From NCBI GenBank assembly GCA_946894095.1, contig OX335652.1, forward strand, positions 18,933,001 to 18,997,000: a stretch of DNA of 64,000 nucleotides, read 5' to 3'. Below are positions 20,800 through 32,205 of this stretch, one piece after another (position 1 is the stretch's first letter; every line of letters starts with the position of its first letter). The notes under the pieces were generated by a model, which saw nothing but the letters and a program-made list of their open reading frames with translations, was not told the origin of the DNA and did no database searches. The stretch comes from Incurvaria masculella. Its lineage: Eukaryota; Arthropoda; Insecta; Lepidoptera; Incurvariidae. The position numbers and the translations under genes were made by a program.

Positions 20800-22215
20800 A
20801 TATAGACTAGGAGGTCGCGACAAAAATGGTAACGATAACGTAAATGGCTGAAACTGGGTTCACAGGATAAAGACCAACCCTCTGAACCTAAATTTGTCAG
20901 TCTGCCTGTGCCAAGTGGTTGCGTTACGTAGATAAGGCGCCTGAAAAAATAGTTATGGTGACAAAAAATATATATGATAAGGTAAATGGGCGCAAATAAC
21001 GAAGCATGAAAGTATCAGTACATACTTTCCTAGCAATACCAAAACTGAACAAATCTCTGTTTGCGTTTCGTAGTTATAGGCGATTTAGGTTACAGATATA
21101 ACTTTAGGTAAATTTAAATATTTAATTATATAACCGACTGGTTATTGTTGTACAATTAAAAGGCATACATATTTTTAAACAATCAGTATGTTCATCAGCA
21201 GGTACATACCAACATATATTTTGTATAGCCAATCTAGATAAGGCTATACAAAATGTGCAACCATTTGGCGCAGGCAGTCTTACATATTTAGCATCAGGTT
21301 GGTCTCTAACATTTGAACCTAGATTCAGCCTTTTACCTTAACGTGAACAAAAATGCAGAAGCGAATGAACATGTTCAGAGACGAAAATGTTGGTTCAGGT
21401 CTTGAGACCCATTGCTGCGCAGCTCCTCTCGTCTGCCCGTGATATAAATGTTGTATATATGTTACTTCATTAGTTAGTGCGATATAGTCTTCTTATGTTT
21501 GGCCAAAATTGATTGTTTTTTTTTTTATGTTTGTTACCTCATAACTTTTGCCTGGGTGAACCGATTTTGATGATTATTTTTTTAAATGATAGCTAGTGCT
21601 TCCCAAGTGGTCCCATTTTAACCCATAATTTGGTTAAGTTCTGACAATGATTTCCATGAGAAAATCATAAAAGTCTTAAATTTGTATTAAGATGTGCGCG
21701 ACAAATGGACGAATAACTCAATATAACGCCAACCGATTTCGGTGATTCTTTTTTTATTGGAAAGGACGTGTACTAATTAGTAAGTGTACTTCAGATTCAC
21801 TAAAAATAAACAAATAAAAAAAAATTTAACAAAAAAAAATAACTGACTTCAAAGAAAAAGCACTAAAAAGTAAAAAATTATTTCCATTTTACGATTTTAC
21901 GATTTCTGTTATTTTTTGAGTCGGTGTCAGCCAAGGTTAGGTTAGGTTAGGTTAGGTTAGGTTAGGTTCTCTTGATTGGCGCAGCGCGTGCCCGGCTGAC
22001 GCCGACTCAAAAAATAACAGAAATCGTAAAATGGAAATTATTTTTTACTTTTTAGTGCTTTTTCTTTGAAGTCGGTTATTTTTTTTGTTATATAGGTAAC
22101 CACTTAGCGCAGGCAGACTGACACATTAAGCTTCAAAGGGTTGGTATTTATCCTGTAAGCACAGTTTCAGCCATTTACGTCATCATTACCATTTTTCGCG
22201 ACCCCCGAGTCTAGA
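20800..22215. repeat. Long inverted repeat pair (~120-bp arms) enclosing 1.2 kb
   Basis: The left arm 20800-20938 and right arm 22094-22215 are inverted copies (GGTCGCGACAAAAATGGTAA, GTAAATGGCTGAAACTG, GTCAGTCTGCCTG). A further minus-orientation arm-like segment lies at 21253-21352. The telomere-loop element occupies the space next to the right arm. This is probably a foldback element or a cluster of solo arms. No gene is inside. Confidence 0.7.
21516..22090 (-). mobile_element. Foldback element with (TTAGG)n telomeric loop, copy 2
   Basis: Same structure as 10862-11566 in the opposite orientation, with only 6-7 TTAGG units (21935-21968). The flank lies at 21516-21806 and the hairpin at 21807-22090. 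It sits within a cluster of ~100-bp inverted repeats, immediately left of the arm at 22094. Confidence 0.85.
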
Positions 22216-23104
22216 GATTCCCCATCTCATCAGTCCGGGTCAGCGTCCAACCGCACTGTCTCCGGGCGGCGACTTGGGGGTGGGCGCGGGGGCGGCGAGT
22301 GCGCCGGGGGTGGACGCGGGGTGGGGCGGTGTCACGCGAACGGCGCGGTCATACATCACGAGACGCCGTCACGCCACCGCGTCTGATGACCCGGGGTGTA
22401 CCCCGGGAGCTGACCGCCGATATCATTACGTGTTTCTGTCTTGGTATAAATTACTGGCCAATTTGTGTTAGAAAAACTTCATCGCATTTTCCCATTGAAT
22501 TTCACTGCATTTCCACACATTGATAAATGTTAACAAGCGTTACAGGCCGACATTAACAATTTCATAAAATAAAATAAAATATTTTTTGATTGGCTTAGTA
22601 ATAGATTTTTATAAATCATGAAACCATCTATCTTGTTTTACGTCTTTTTACAAACAGAATATTTTTAAGTAAGTAATTGCGGAGAATGTCTGGGAAAATC
22701 TCCTTTATTAAAATCTAACAAAGACAGTCAGTTTCCTCCGCAACTTCTCGCATCCGTACTACTCATCCCAATCTCGTGATTTAGCATTTTGTTAAAAAGT
22801 CTATTATAAATTATAGAAATAATCAAAGTATACAAGCCACTTCAAAATCGGGTCGACAACCGAAAGTCAGACAGTCGCCATACATTGGAATTAAGACAAG
22901 AGTTAGCTCCGATTACACGAAAAGACGGCTGATTTAATCAATGTTTAAACACGTCACTTTTAGTGAACCCCATCGAGTTCCTTCCATACTGTTCATCCAA
23001 AGTGACGTGTTACATTGACGTTGATTTTGATTTTTTGTCCATGAAAATCACTGTCATTAAGGACTCGGCCCTTAATGATATTTTTAAAATTATTATTTTA
23101 TATT
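22216..23104. other. GC-rich block then AT-rich stretch
   Basis: 22255-22420 is the most GC-rich part of the window (GGGGGTGGGCGCGGGGGCGG, ACCCGGGGTGTACCCCGGG palindrome). Short open frames there are composition-driven. The rest is AT-rich and unassigned. Confidence 0.55.
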
Positions 23105-23180
23105 TACGGATAAACAGTGTTCAGCTTACTTATTTAGTTCGACGTTTCGTCCACTACGCTGTTGACATTATCAGGATCTC
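23105..23180 (-). repeat. Possible third hammerhead-like remnant
   Basis: The minus strand reads CCTGATAATGTC ... GTGGACGAAACGTCGAAC: a CTGANGA-like core with one change, a GTC/GAC stem and GAAAC. The tail ATCCGTAAATATAAAA resembles the ends of the 41.8- and 45.4-kb units. Confidence 0.4.
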
Positions 23181-23907
23181 ATTGTTAAAGCTTAAATTAA
23201 TGATTAACGGTATTGTCATGTTTATTAATTATTCAAAATGACATATTTAATTTAATATGAAAACAAAATAAATCATGTAAATATATTCGACACCACCTCA
23301 CGCAGTTTATGTTTGCTGCTACGCTTACGGCCGATTGATTTTTTCACCGAGCGCATAGTGCGAGGTCACTACTCTGACCATTCGGAGGCAAGTTTTATAT
23401 TGCCTTCGTACCCTCCGAACTGAGAACGGAGTTATATAGTGGCTCAACTTTATCGATTAATGTCTTCGGAAGTGGCATTCGATAGAAAACTATTAATAAG
23501 TACCCGCGCAATTGGTTTTGGTGACTCATAATACGGAACGAAATTACTGGGTTACTGGGTACCATTTTTAATTACAGCATTGGTTGCTTAGTGATAAATT
23601 AAGAGAGTTTGGAAGAGCATAAATACTAGTAAAACTCTACCGCAGCATATTAAGAGCATCCTTATTCTTAAAAATTTTTGACCAATGTTGTCGATTGAAG
23701 CGAGATAGCCAAAACCCGACGTGGTTTACTTAGACCAACGCGTAAAACTGTTAATTATCTCGCTAAAGAAATTTCAAATCTACTGGAAACTACATGCACT
23801 GCCCTCTGCGAGACGGACTTATCCAGCTAAAAGGTGACTTTTTAAACTAATTTAAATTCTTGATTCGTAAAAAGTAAAAAAGTACAAATGAAAAAAAAAG
23901 AAAAAAA
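23181..23907. other. Unassigned stretch
   Basis: Apparently single-copy sequence with a mildly GC-rich part at 23300-23430. Nothing recognised. Confidence 0.45.
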
Positions 23908-24105
23908 AAAGAGGGTACCGCACTATCGTACAAGATTTAACGCAAAAATCACGTTTTATGTATGGGGGCCCCCTTTAATTATTATATTTTTTTCAGTCAT
24001 AGAGCCGATATTAAAAAAAGCGCCCAAATGCGAGTCGGACTCGCAAACGAAGGGTTCCGAACCATCGTACAAGATTTAACACAAAAAATCACGTTTTTTG
24101 TCTTT
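23908..24105 (+). mobile_element. Two tandem partial family A heads
   Basis: Segments 23908-23996 and 24011-24105 are both head portions (GTACAAGATTTAAC..AAAATCACGTTTT) in direct orientation. The tail with GGAC repeats is absent from both. Confidence 0.7.
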
Positions 24106-24721
24106 AATAACAATAAAGCTCGTTCCAATGCTAAACGCATGTTTAGTGCCCCGGGGCACGCCACTCGGTAATTCGTGATTTATCGCTCGCTATGACGTTA
24201 TTTTGCATTAAATTATCACGTTCGCTTCAACTTGTTTATTAATTGTGATTTATGGGCCGCGCGACTGGACATTACTGGTACCTGGTCTGGGTAACGGTTA
24301 TTCCGGGAGGATACAACATTTTCGGTCACGATAAGGTAAATGGCTGAATCTGGGTTCACGTGTTAGAGACCAACCCTCTGATGCTAAATATGTCGGTCTG
24401 CTAGATCTATCAACTAAAACGCAGTATCTTGCAAAACAAAGCAACTTACTCCATGAACATACCGTACAGATTTTTTATTAGTATAGATATCACTTGTTGA
24501 AGCCCTTTCTCAAATCCCGCACCAAATTTTTAATAATATTTTTTTTCACTCATCCGAAAATCGAACCCTTGTCTCTTTAAACTGACGGAGGGTCAGCTAA
24601 GACCTTGTGATTGATTGCGTTTTCCCTTCTTTGTCCTTCATTCTTTTTTTTTACAAGATGATTTAGAGAATGCATCAAATCCACGATTAGCCTGCGTAAG
24701 GGCGTAAAGAACCACTCACTC
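24106..24721. other. Unassigned stretch
   Basis: Apart from the solo arm at 24327-24405, no feature recognised. Confidence 0.45.
24327..24405 (+). repeat. Solo copy of the 20.8-22.2 kb arm
   Basis: GGTAAATGGCTGAATCTGGG ... CCAACCCTCTGATGCTAAAT matches the arms at 20.8 and 22.1 kb. Confidence 0.65.
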
Positions 24722-25255
24722 TTAAGGTGGGCCTTCCCGCTCTAATCCCCATACATACGTCGAAAGAAGACCATGCGCATATTTGTAGTAGTCAGAGATC
24801 CAAAATTATACACAAAATAGCTTTGTTTGATCGATCTAGATGTCTGAAGACCATTGGCATTTTAAAATAGTGTTTGGTTTCTAAGTTATGAGGTCCGAAA
24901 GTTCCAATTTTTGGCGCGTTTTATACGATAACTTTGGAGGTAGATTACTCAACGATAAAATAAAATCATCTTAAAAAAAATCGTCATCAAACCTAGCTTG
25001 TTTCATGAAAAAAAACCACTTTGGTTTTTGTTTAATTTTTGACTACAGAAGTCTGGATTTTCTTTTAGCTATAAGTCGTTTTGTTAGGAAAATTTTCGTA
25101 AATCTTACCAAATCAAACATTATGCACATTGTCTGCTTTGTGAACATGTTGCATCCTCCTCATCACGAAGCCTGTCTTTTTCTTTGAAACAGAGAAGGTC
25201 CCAGAGCGCAATGTTATTGAGAATGAGTTAGCCCCGCCGGGAAGGGCCACCTTAA
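24722..25255 (+). mobile_element. B element (TTAA-site MITE), copy 3
   Basis: A full-length copy with TTAA at both ends and inverted termini GGTGGGCCTTCCCG / CGGGAAGGGCCACC. It differs from copies 2, 4 and 5 throughout, so it is an older or divergent copy. It has no coding potential. Confidence 0.85.
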
Positions 25256-25595
25256 TTCAGACAGGCATACGATACCAGCATCGTTTTTTTAACCATCCAA
25301 AATCAAATTGAGTGCTAGAATATTCATAAATTGAATGAGATATTAGGTCACTAACAATTTCCCGCGAATTCGTCCGTGTGAAATTTGAAGCATTATCGCT
25401 CGGTAATTCCACATTTTCTGGGTGTGCACACCACACACCATGTAGATTTTGCTACTAAACCTAAAATTATTTTTAAAACTCATCATCATTGTGCTATGAA
25501 TAGGTTCCGGAATTCATACTAAATAAAAAATGGGACCACCATCGCATTTCTTCCAGTACATGTTGTAAGAGGCCGTCCGTGGCACGGATTTTGTG

Positions 25596-26024
25596 TCAGC
25601 CTCGGTGGCCTAGTAGTGCGACGCCTTGCGATTCGATAAGCTGGGTGAAGCACCTCTGAGCGCGGTCGGATTTTGGATGGGTGACCATTTTCAACGGCCT
25701 TTGGATTCCTCGTAAATCTGTAGATCTCCTTCCTTACTTAACTAGATGTTAGGGTTAATCCCGCCCGGGTCGTTACCATCGCATTGAATGAACGATGATT
25801 TATTTATTTATTTATTTAAGAAAGAAAACAAACAGCCAATTACAAAAATATAGACAATATTGATGATCGAAGCAGCAATGAAAAATTGTCCGTGTTTTCA
25901 ATTGTAGTTCAATGTAGCCGAGCAATACAAAGAAGGTCCTGGTATGGCACCTCCTAGCCACGTGGTGTGTATATCTCACGGTAAGTTTGGTGTTATCCAT
26001 CCTTGTCCAATTACATAAAAAAAG
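25596..26024 (+). mobile_element. SINE with tRNA/5S head, diverged, with small insertion
   Basis: The head GTCAGCCTCGGTGGCCTAGT, a 5S-like GGATGGGTGACCATTTTCAAC, the body, then AATTACATAAAAAAA. A ~70-bp insert beginning (TTTA)n at ~25797-25866 interrupts the CGATGGTCGAAGC segment. Confidence 0.82.
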
Positions 26025-26284
26025 GAAATTGTAGGTCTACTTAATCACTTACTAGGTAGTAGTAGGGTTAATGCCGACAGGGTTGGTACCAACATATTGA
26101 TTAAACGATGTTTGAAGTGTCAATAAAAATTATCCGTGTATTCCATCGAGTTCAGTGTAACCGTCCGTGCTCATAAAAGGAAAATCCTGGCATGGCACCT
26201 AATTCCTTCGGGAATGTGGTATATTGGGCTAATATAATCACGGTATTTATGTGGTATTAGCCACCCATCTCAGGTTCCATAAAA
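26025..26284 (+). mobile_element. SINE body and tail, second copy in tandem
   Basis: Begins at GTAGGTCTACTTAATCACTTAC right after the A-tail of the preceding SINE and ends at CCACCCATCTCAGGTTCCAT. The head is missing. Confidence 0.75.
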
Positions 26285-26749
26285 CAAATATTTGCCCTAA
26301 CAATATTATCTAATAAGCTTTGCTGACTCTGAAAGGAATCAATAAATTTGCTCTTCTCTCCAGAAAAACGAGTCAACGGTGTTCATATTAGCATTGAAAC
26401 GAAACATTAACCTTTAAACGTGTTAACAAAATCGAAATGCATGAACGAAGCCGACAACTCGTTTTTTCCAATTCCATTTTCATCGGAATGTGGGATCCCT
26501 ATGTTATAATAAAAAAGCGAATCGAGGAAATCTTACCGTGACTTGACTTCGAACATCTTATTGAATGCGATGTTGGATTTTGACAAAAATAACGTATCGT
26601 GTATTATTATTGCACAAGAAAATAGTGTCGATTATAAGGAATAAATTCTGTGTAGTAATGTAAAGGAAAAAAATTAATTACTTTTTTGTTAAAATTTAGC
26701 CTCTTCCCTTGGTCTGCTGTTTGAAAATACTTCACATAGTTTGTTCCTT

Positions 26750-27279
26750 TTAAGGTGGCCCATCCCGCTCATCTCCCCATACAAAAGGTGAAAGAAGATC
26801 ACGCCCATATTTCTTGTCAGAGATCCAAAATTTTGCTCAAAATAGCTTTATTTGATCGAACTAGATGTCTGATGACCATTGGCATTGTAAAATTGTGTTT
26901 GGTTTCTAAGTTATAAGGTCCGAAAGTTCGAATGTTTTCGCGCGTTTTATACAATAACTTTGGAGGTGGATTACACAATGATAAAGTAAGAACATCGTAA
27001 AAAGATTAGTCATCAGACATAGCTTATTTAATCAAGATTTATGATCTATTTGGTTTTTGTTAGATTTTTGACTGCAGCGGTCGTGGTTTACTTTTAGCTA
27101 TAAGTCGTTTTGAAATTAGAATTTTCGTAAATCTTACCAAATCATACACTATGCACATTTTCTTTTTTGTGGACATGTTGCATCTTCCTCATCACGGAGC
27201 CTGTCTTATTCTTTGAAACAGAGAAGGTTTTGTGCCGAGCCCGCGAATGAGTTAGGCCCGCCGGGCTGGGCCACCTTAA
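26750..27279 (+). mobile_element. B element (TTAA-site MITE), copy 4
   Basis: A full-length copy with TTAA at both ends and termini GGTGGCCCATCCCG / CGGGCTGGGCCACC. It has lost about 20 bp of the GGTCCCAGAGCGCAACAGCA segment near the right end. Confidence 0.85.
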
Positions 27280-28904
27280 GTGGCCCTATTGGCTCGTGCA
27301 GTAATACAGGGTACGTTTATTTTTCATAATCAACGAGTTCGATTCCCGGCTACAATATTATTTCATTTCTTAATTCTAGTTTTGGTTTTTACCAAAATCG
27401 CGCACGTTGGCGTTGTTACCATATGATTATATGTGTCGCAGAAAACTTGTATAGTATTTATGTTTTTCTTTAATTGAGTACAGTATTTTTTTTTCTGACA
27501 TATTCCCTTTAATAATAATTTAATTAATTGGTCTAGGCAAAAAAATATTTGAAGGTTTCTACTAACTGTTTATTTTCTGGTTCAAGTATTATGTTTCCTC
27601 ACTCACGACAAAGTACTCACTCACTGTTGCTCTCATTTTATGTTAGTCGTGTGTCAATCTCACTCATCCAAAGGGACCTGCAGCATTAAATGCTGAGCTG
27701 GCTCCTTTTTTTTCTCCACAAATGTGTATGTCGAATTTTGTAATTGTTCTTGATTGTGTGTTGGGAAAAAATAAACGTATTTTCTTTCTATATTTCTTTC
27801 TAAAAACCGTTAACTTCCAAGTTTCCTAGAAAACTTTTTGTTTAGGGCGTATTCTAAAATTAGACAATTATTCTTAAATTTTCGTAAAAAAAGTTTGAAG
27901 ACAGAATACGACAGTCCAATATTTATCGTTATAGGTTTAAAGTATAGCTACACCACGTCATAGTTATTTCTAAAAAATATTAAATATGGTTTCACTTACG
28001 CCCTTTTTTTAAATATTTTCTGTAGGGTTTGGGTACATTTGTGACCATGTCAGCCCACTTAAGCCCTTATAGAACTGAATGCAGATGTCGCAATTTGTCA
28101 AAAGTCATTTCATCTTACATCATTCCTAAGTGAATTCGGGAAACTTGTAAGTCGAATGAACCTCTTTAGTTAACTTGCAAGAAGACATAATTTTTACATC
28201 TGTAAGGGCATGTAGATATGTGTTTTAGGAGAAATATTAACATTTTACATGTTTCCTGCAACATATGCATAATTTATCCATACGGTGAAATCGCGAGTAA
28301 CGACTAAATGATAGTAATTTTCCCTATAACAAACATTGCTATGTTGCACGTGAACGGGTGCTGTTTGTGGGGACTGGCCTGCTCCAATTGATAACATATT
28401 AGTTGGCGGGGATAGTATGTGCAAATAAAATGATATTTGTCATGAACGGCATACAGCACGAATTGTTAACTTTCGCGAATTCATCTTAATTTAGTGTTTT
28501 GTTAAACAAGTTGACAAACGCTTTTGTAAATTTAGATTAAGTGGACGTTGAAAGAGAAAAAAAATCAGCGGAGTTCTTCTTCGCTGTGTTTATTTTTTTG
28601 CTGAACTGGCTAATGTTAAAATATGACAAATCCCAGTGCAGCGTACTGTCTATGGATGATGAATAAACAATACAATAAAAATAAAAAACGATTGTGCTTA
28701 CAAAAAATTGTCGATCAATCGATCTTCTCACTGTCGACCTATCGCCTAGAATGAAAGGCGTTATCGGCCGCATCGCCTTTATCGCCAACATATTTCGCTA
28801 CCACACAGGAACACGGCGAGACCGTTCCGAAAAATTGCCGACTTCATAAATCGGACCCCTTGCAACGACGAACCTGCGCCCTACAAAGGGAACTCGTTAC
28901 CGCT
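27280..28904. other. Unassigned stretch
   Basis: A tRNA-like B-box (GAGTTCGATTCCCGGC, ~27328-27345) near the left end suggests a decayed SINE head. The rest is AT-rich with no repeat or gene recognised. Confidence 0.45.
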
Positions 28905-29565
28905 TCTTGTGGTATACTTTCGTGTAACTGCTTTTATGTGGCTGTAGACACTTTTGCGAAGCCTATGTGGGAATTTGTCGCCGTTTCTAGAACTTTTTAT
29001 TTACGAAAACATGTTCTGTCCATGGATTTTCTTTTCTATGTAACTGGACATGGATGGCTGATCTTCTGGTATACTTTCGTGTAACTGCTTTTATGTGACT
29101 GTAAACACTTTTGCGATGCCTATTTTCACTTCTATGTAACTGAAGATGGATGGCTGATCTTATAGTATACTTTCGTGTAACTGCTTTTATGTGGCTGTAC
29201 ACACTTTTGCGAAGCCTATTTTCACTTCGATGTAACTGGAGATGGATGGCTGATCTTATAGTATACTTTCGTGTAACTGCTTTTATGTGGCTGTAAACCC
29301 TTTTGCGAAGCATATTTTCACTTCTATATAACTGGAGATGGATGGCTGATCTTATAGTATACTTTCGTGTAACTGCTTTCATGTGGCTGTAAACACTTTT
29401 GCGAAGCCTATGTGGGACTTTGTAGTCGTGTCGTCACATTCGATTTCTAGAACTTTTTATTTACAAGAACATGTTCTGTGCATGGATTTTCTTTTCTATG
29501 TAACTGGACATGGATGGCTGATCTTATGGTATACTGTCGTGTAACTGCCTTTATGTGGCTGTAAA
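28905..29565. repeat. 96-bp tandem repeat containing SINE-tail sequence
   Basis: GTATACTTTCGTGTAACTGC recurs at 29069, 29165, 29261 and 29357, exactly 96 bp apart. Outer units start at 28912 and 29529 with spacings of 157 and 172 because of an extra block (AGAACTTTTTATTTAC ... ATGTTCTGT). Each unit contains TGTAACTGGACATGGATGGC, close to the complement of the SINE 3' end, and a SINE follows at 29659. Because 96 is divisible by three, a 131-residue open frame crosses the array on the minus strand; I regard it as an artefact. Confidence 0.85.
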
Positions 29566-29658
29566 CACTTTTGTGAAGCATGTGTGGGAATTTGTCGCCG
29601 TGTCGTCGCATTCGATTTCTAGATCTTTTTATTTACAAAAAACATGTTCTGTACATAG

Positions 29659-29977
29659 TTTTTTTTGTGTAAGTGGACATGGATGGCTAATATTAAAACT
29701 GTACGTCAGATATTAGCCTTAGCATCACATTGGAGCTAGGTGCCATGCCAGGAACTTCCTTATTTGCTCGGCTACGTTGAACTGGATAGAAAACACGGTC
29801 AATTTTCATTGCCGCTTCTACCATCATTCTTTCGATGCGGTGGTACCAACGCGGGCGGGTTGAACCCTACCACCTAGTAACTAATCTACAGTTTTACGTG
29901 GAATCCGAACCACGGCCAGCCTCCACGGTTGAAACTTAACCGCGCTCAGAGGTGCTTCACCACTGAGCTACCCAGGA
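29659..29977 (-). mobile_element. SINE with partial tRNA/5S head
   Basis: A minus-strand copy beginning (3' end) at the T-run 29660-29667. The body is complete and the head is truncated after the AAGCACCTCTGAGCGCGGTT segment. It lies next to the 96-bp tandem array, which contains the same tail sequence. Confidence 0.75.
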
Positions 29978-30059
29978 ATACCGTTTTGGTATTGCAAATT
30001 TCGGATTTCGTTTTGCGCAAAAATGCACATGGATTTCGAAAGGGATTTTTATGGGACAT

Positions 30060-30270
30060 GCATAACACAATTTATCTGCCCCCTTTCAGCCGTTGCTCAA
30101 AGCGGAACAGGCAGGGAATGCAATCATTCACTATTGACGTTTCCTTAAACGAACCAACCGATCCTCTATCTATAGGTTCGGTAAACTGTGGACTGTCCTT
30201 CAAACACGGTGCGAAGGAGCACCTGACCATCTGGCATGGTTTTATAGTCCTCGCGAAAGTTCTATAGCCC
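30060..30270 (+). pseudogene. Jockey-like LINE ORF2, C-terminal remnant
   Basis: The plus strand reads PPFSRCSKRNRQGMQSFTID ... FKHGAKEHLTIWHGF, homologous to the 34.8-kb fragment. It is decayed (several motif residues lost) and joined to unrelated upstream sequence. Confidence 0.65.
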
Positions 30271-31759
30271 ATGGGGATCGTCGGGTACTTCCTGGCGTAC
30301 GCCATATGCCGCGATTAACATAAAAAATCTTATGAACTGCATCAGAATTATTTTGTAGGAAAGTTTTAACTTCGTTTCTCGTTTATGCTTAATCAGGCAC
30401 AATTAGGTATTGTGATATTTCAATCCATTTTTTTTTTGTTAAATATTACCGAAACACATCAGAAATGTTTGCATCAATGGCTCCAACATCTCGTAATCAA
30501 ATAAAGAAATTCATTATAATTACCTGAAAAAAAAAACATTTTTGTATGATATTGGAAGATTGTAATTGTTCAACACTTAAGGTAACGGAAGTATTTTTTT
30601 TTAATTACAAAATACTTCGACTTATGTCTCATGATATCTTAAAACCGAGTTAAATATGATAAAAATCTGTGTTAAATACTTTGTTATGTTTTATCGACGT
30701 CGCAATAAATAAGGCAACACAGGATTGATTCACACAATGTGTGAATCACATCCTACTCAATCCATATTTAAGATTCACTGGTGACTCAGTGGAAAGTGAC
30801 TAGTAAGTGACACAAAATAGTGTGTTGACCGAATTGCTTCTTCTCTTCTGGGCTTACTTAATAAATACTATAGTATACTATAGTAGTATAGTATAAATAC
30901 TTTGTATGTTAAGATAACATACAAAGTATGTTCTCTTAACAAAAAATACTTATTTTCTATTTATTCCTCTAATCATCATTTTCGAAAACTCTCAACCTAA
31001 CTTAAAAGTACATGCCATAAGCAAGCATAGTCGCAGACATAGTCGCAGGTTTACGTCGATGGGAACTAACTTGGCGAACCCATTTCTGAGCACGTAGTTC
31101 AACTTCTCACCTAAATTGGAGTTTACACCAAACCGTTCGACTAGCGTTTTCAAATGTATGGAAAATTTAAGAGCGCGCGCATAGTCATAACATTAACTTA
31201 AACTAACCAAACATTAATACTCTCTGGTCTCAAAAGTGACATTTCGTCAATTCAAAATGTATCAGTGACGTAAGAAAGTACTACTTTTCGTTAGTTTTAG
31301 TTACAGTTACGACTATTTATCACAGCCCGAAACACCTTATGATCTGTTTGGTATATTGTACTACACTGGTATGGTGATTTGACACTTAACGCATCTTTGC
31401 GGTAAATACGTTGTTTCACAAAAATCGGTAACCAGACACAAAATGAATTGTAAAACTTGTATGGGTTTAACGTTGTAACGTAATTTCGATTTCCGTAAAC
31501 GTGAACTTGGGTGAGAACTCGGACTTTAGTGAAATTCGCGCGGTCCGCTCCCGATACGATTATATGCACAATTCGTCCACGCGGCGAAGTCATTTCCTTT
31601 TCTCTTCTCTGGCTATGTCCATGCTATATCCACCATATATATGGTGTATATTAACAGGTTCACAGCTGACAAACACAGATATAATTCAGTGCACAAAATC
31701 GGCTAATACAAGCGAGAAACCTCATTTCTCATAGGACTTCCCACAAGATAATTTTCCAT
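30271..31759. other. Unassigned stretch
   Basis: Mostly AT-rich apart from the small palindromes at 30868-30932. No coding sequence supported. Confidence 0.45.
30868..30932. repeat. Paired short palindromes
   Basis: CTATAGTATACTATAG, then ATACTTTGTATGTTA / TAACATACAAAGTAT form two adjacent hairpins in AT-rich sequence. Confidence 0.7.
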
Positions 31760-31950
31760 TACCGTTAACTCAATAATTTTAGTTTCATCGACGTCTAAAT
31801 TTGAAGCATTGTAATCAGATTTTGAACATAATCTGAAAAAGGTTTTTGGTTGTGATATTCGTCGGAAGTAGGATTCGAATCTGCGACCTTTGGATTTCAT
31901 GCCCACTGCTCTATATAAGATTGATATCTCAATCATTGCAGTCAAATTTT
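31760..31950 (-). mobile_element. Second tRNA-derived SINE family, inverted copy 1
   Basis: The minus strand reads TATAGAGCAGTGGGCATGAA and GATTCGAATCCTACTTCCGA (B-box), then a ~110-bp tail through TTTTCAGATTATG, AATCTGATTACAATGCTTCA and GACGTCGATGAAACTAAAAT. It is unlike the main SINE family. Confidence 0.7.
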
Positions 31951-32049
31951 TTTAGCGTAGGATCAATATGCAAAAAAAAAATCCTCAAGATAAGGGAAGC
32001 ATTGTGTCGATTCGAATATAATCAAGAAATTCGTTGGCTGACGTAATTG

Positions 32050-32205
32050 TCGGGATAGATCGGTTCGTTAGAGCAGTGGTCACATAATTAAAAGGTCGCT
32101 GGTTCGAATCCTGCTTCCGACGAATGTCACGATTAAAAACTTTTTCAGATTTCAAAATCTGATTACAATGCTTCAAATGTAGATGTCGTTGAAACTCAAA
32201 TTAAT
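32050..32205 (+). mobile_element. Second tRNA-derived SINE family, inverted copy 2
   Basis: GTTCGTTAGAGCAGTGGTCA (A-box region), GGTCGCTGGTTCGAATCCTG (B-box), then the same tail (AAATCTGATTACAATGCTTC, GTCGTTGAAACTC). It points away from copy 1 across ~100 bp. Confidence 0.7.

Noticed and set aside
28987..29382. 131-residue repetitive open frame on the minus strand
   Set aside because: It follows from a 96-bp tandem repeat (32 codons per unit) derived from SINE-tail DNA. There is no start context, domain or independent support.
32075..32125. Functional tRNA gene
   Set aside because: A- and B-box-like motifs are present, but a convincing cloverleaf and terminator are not. The sequence continues into a shared tail, and an inverted copy lies nearby, so it is a SINE head.
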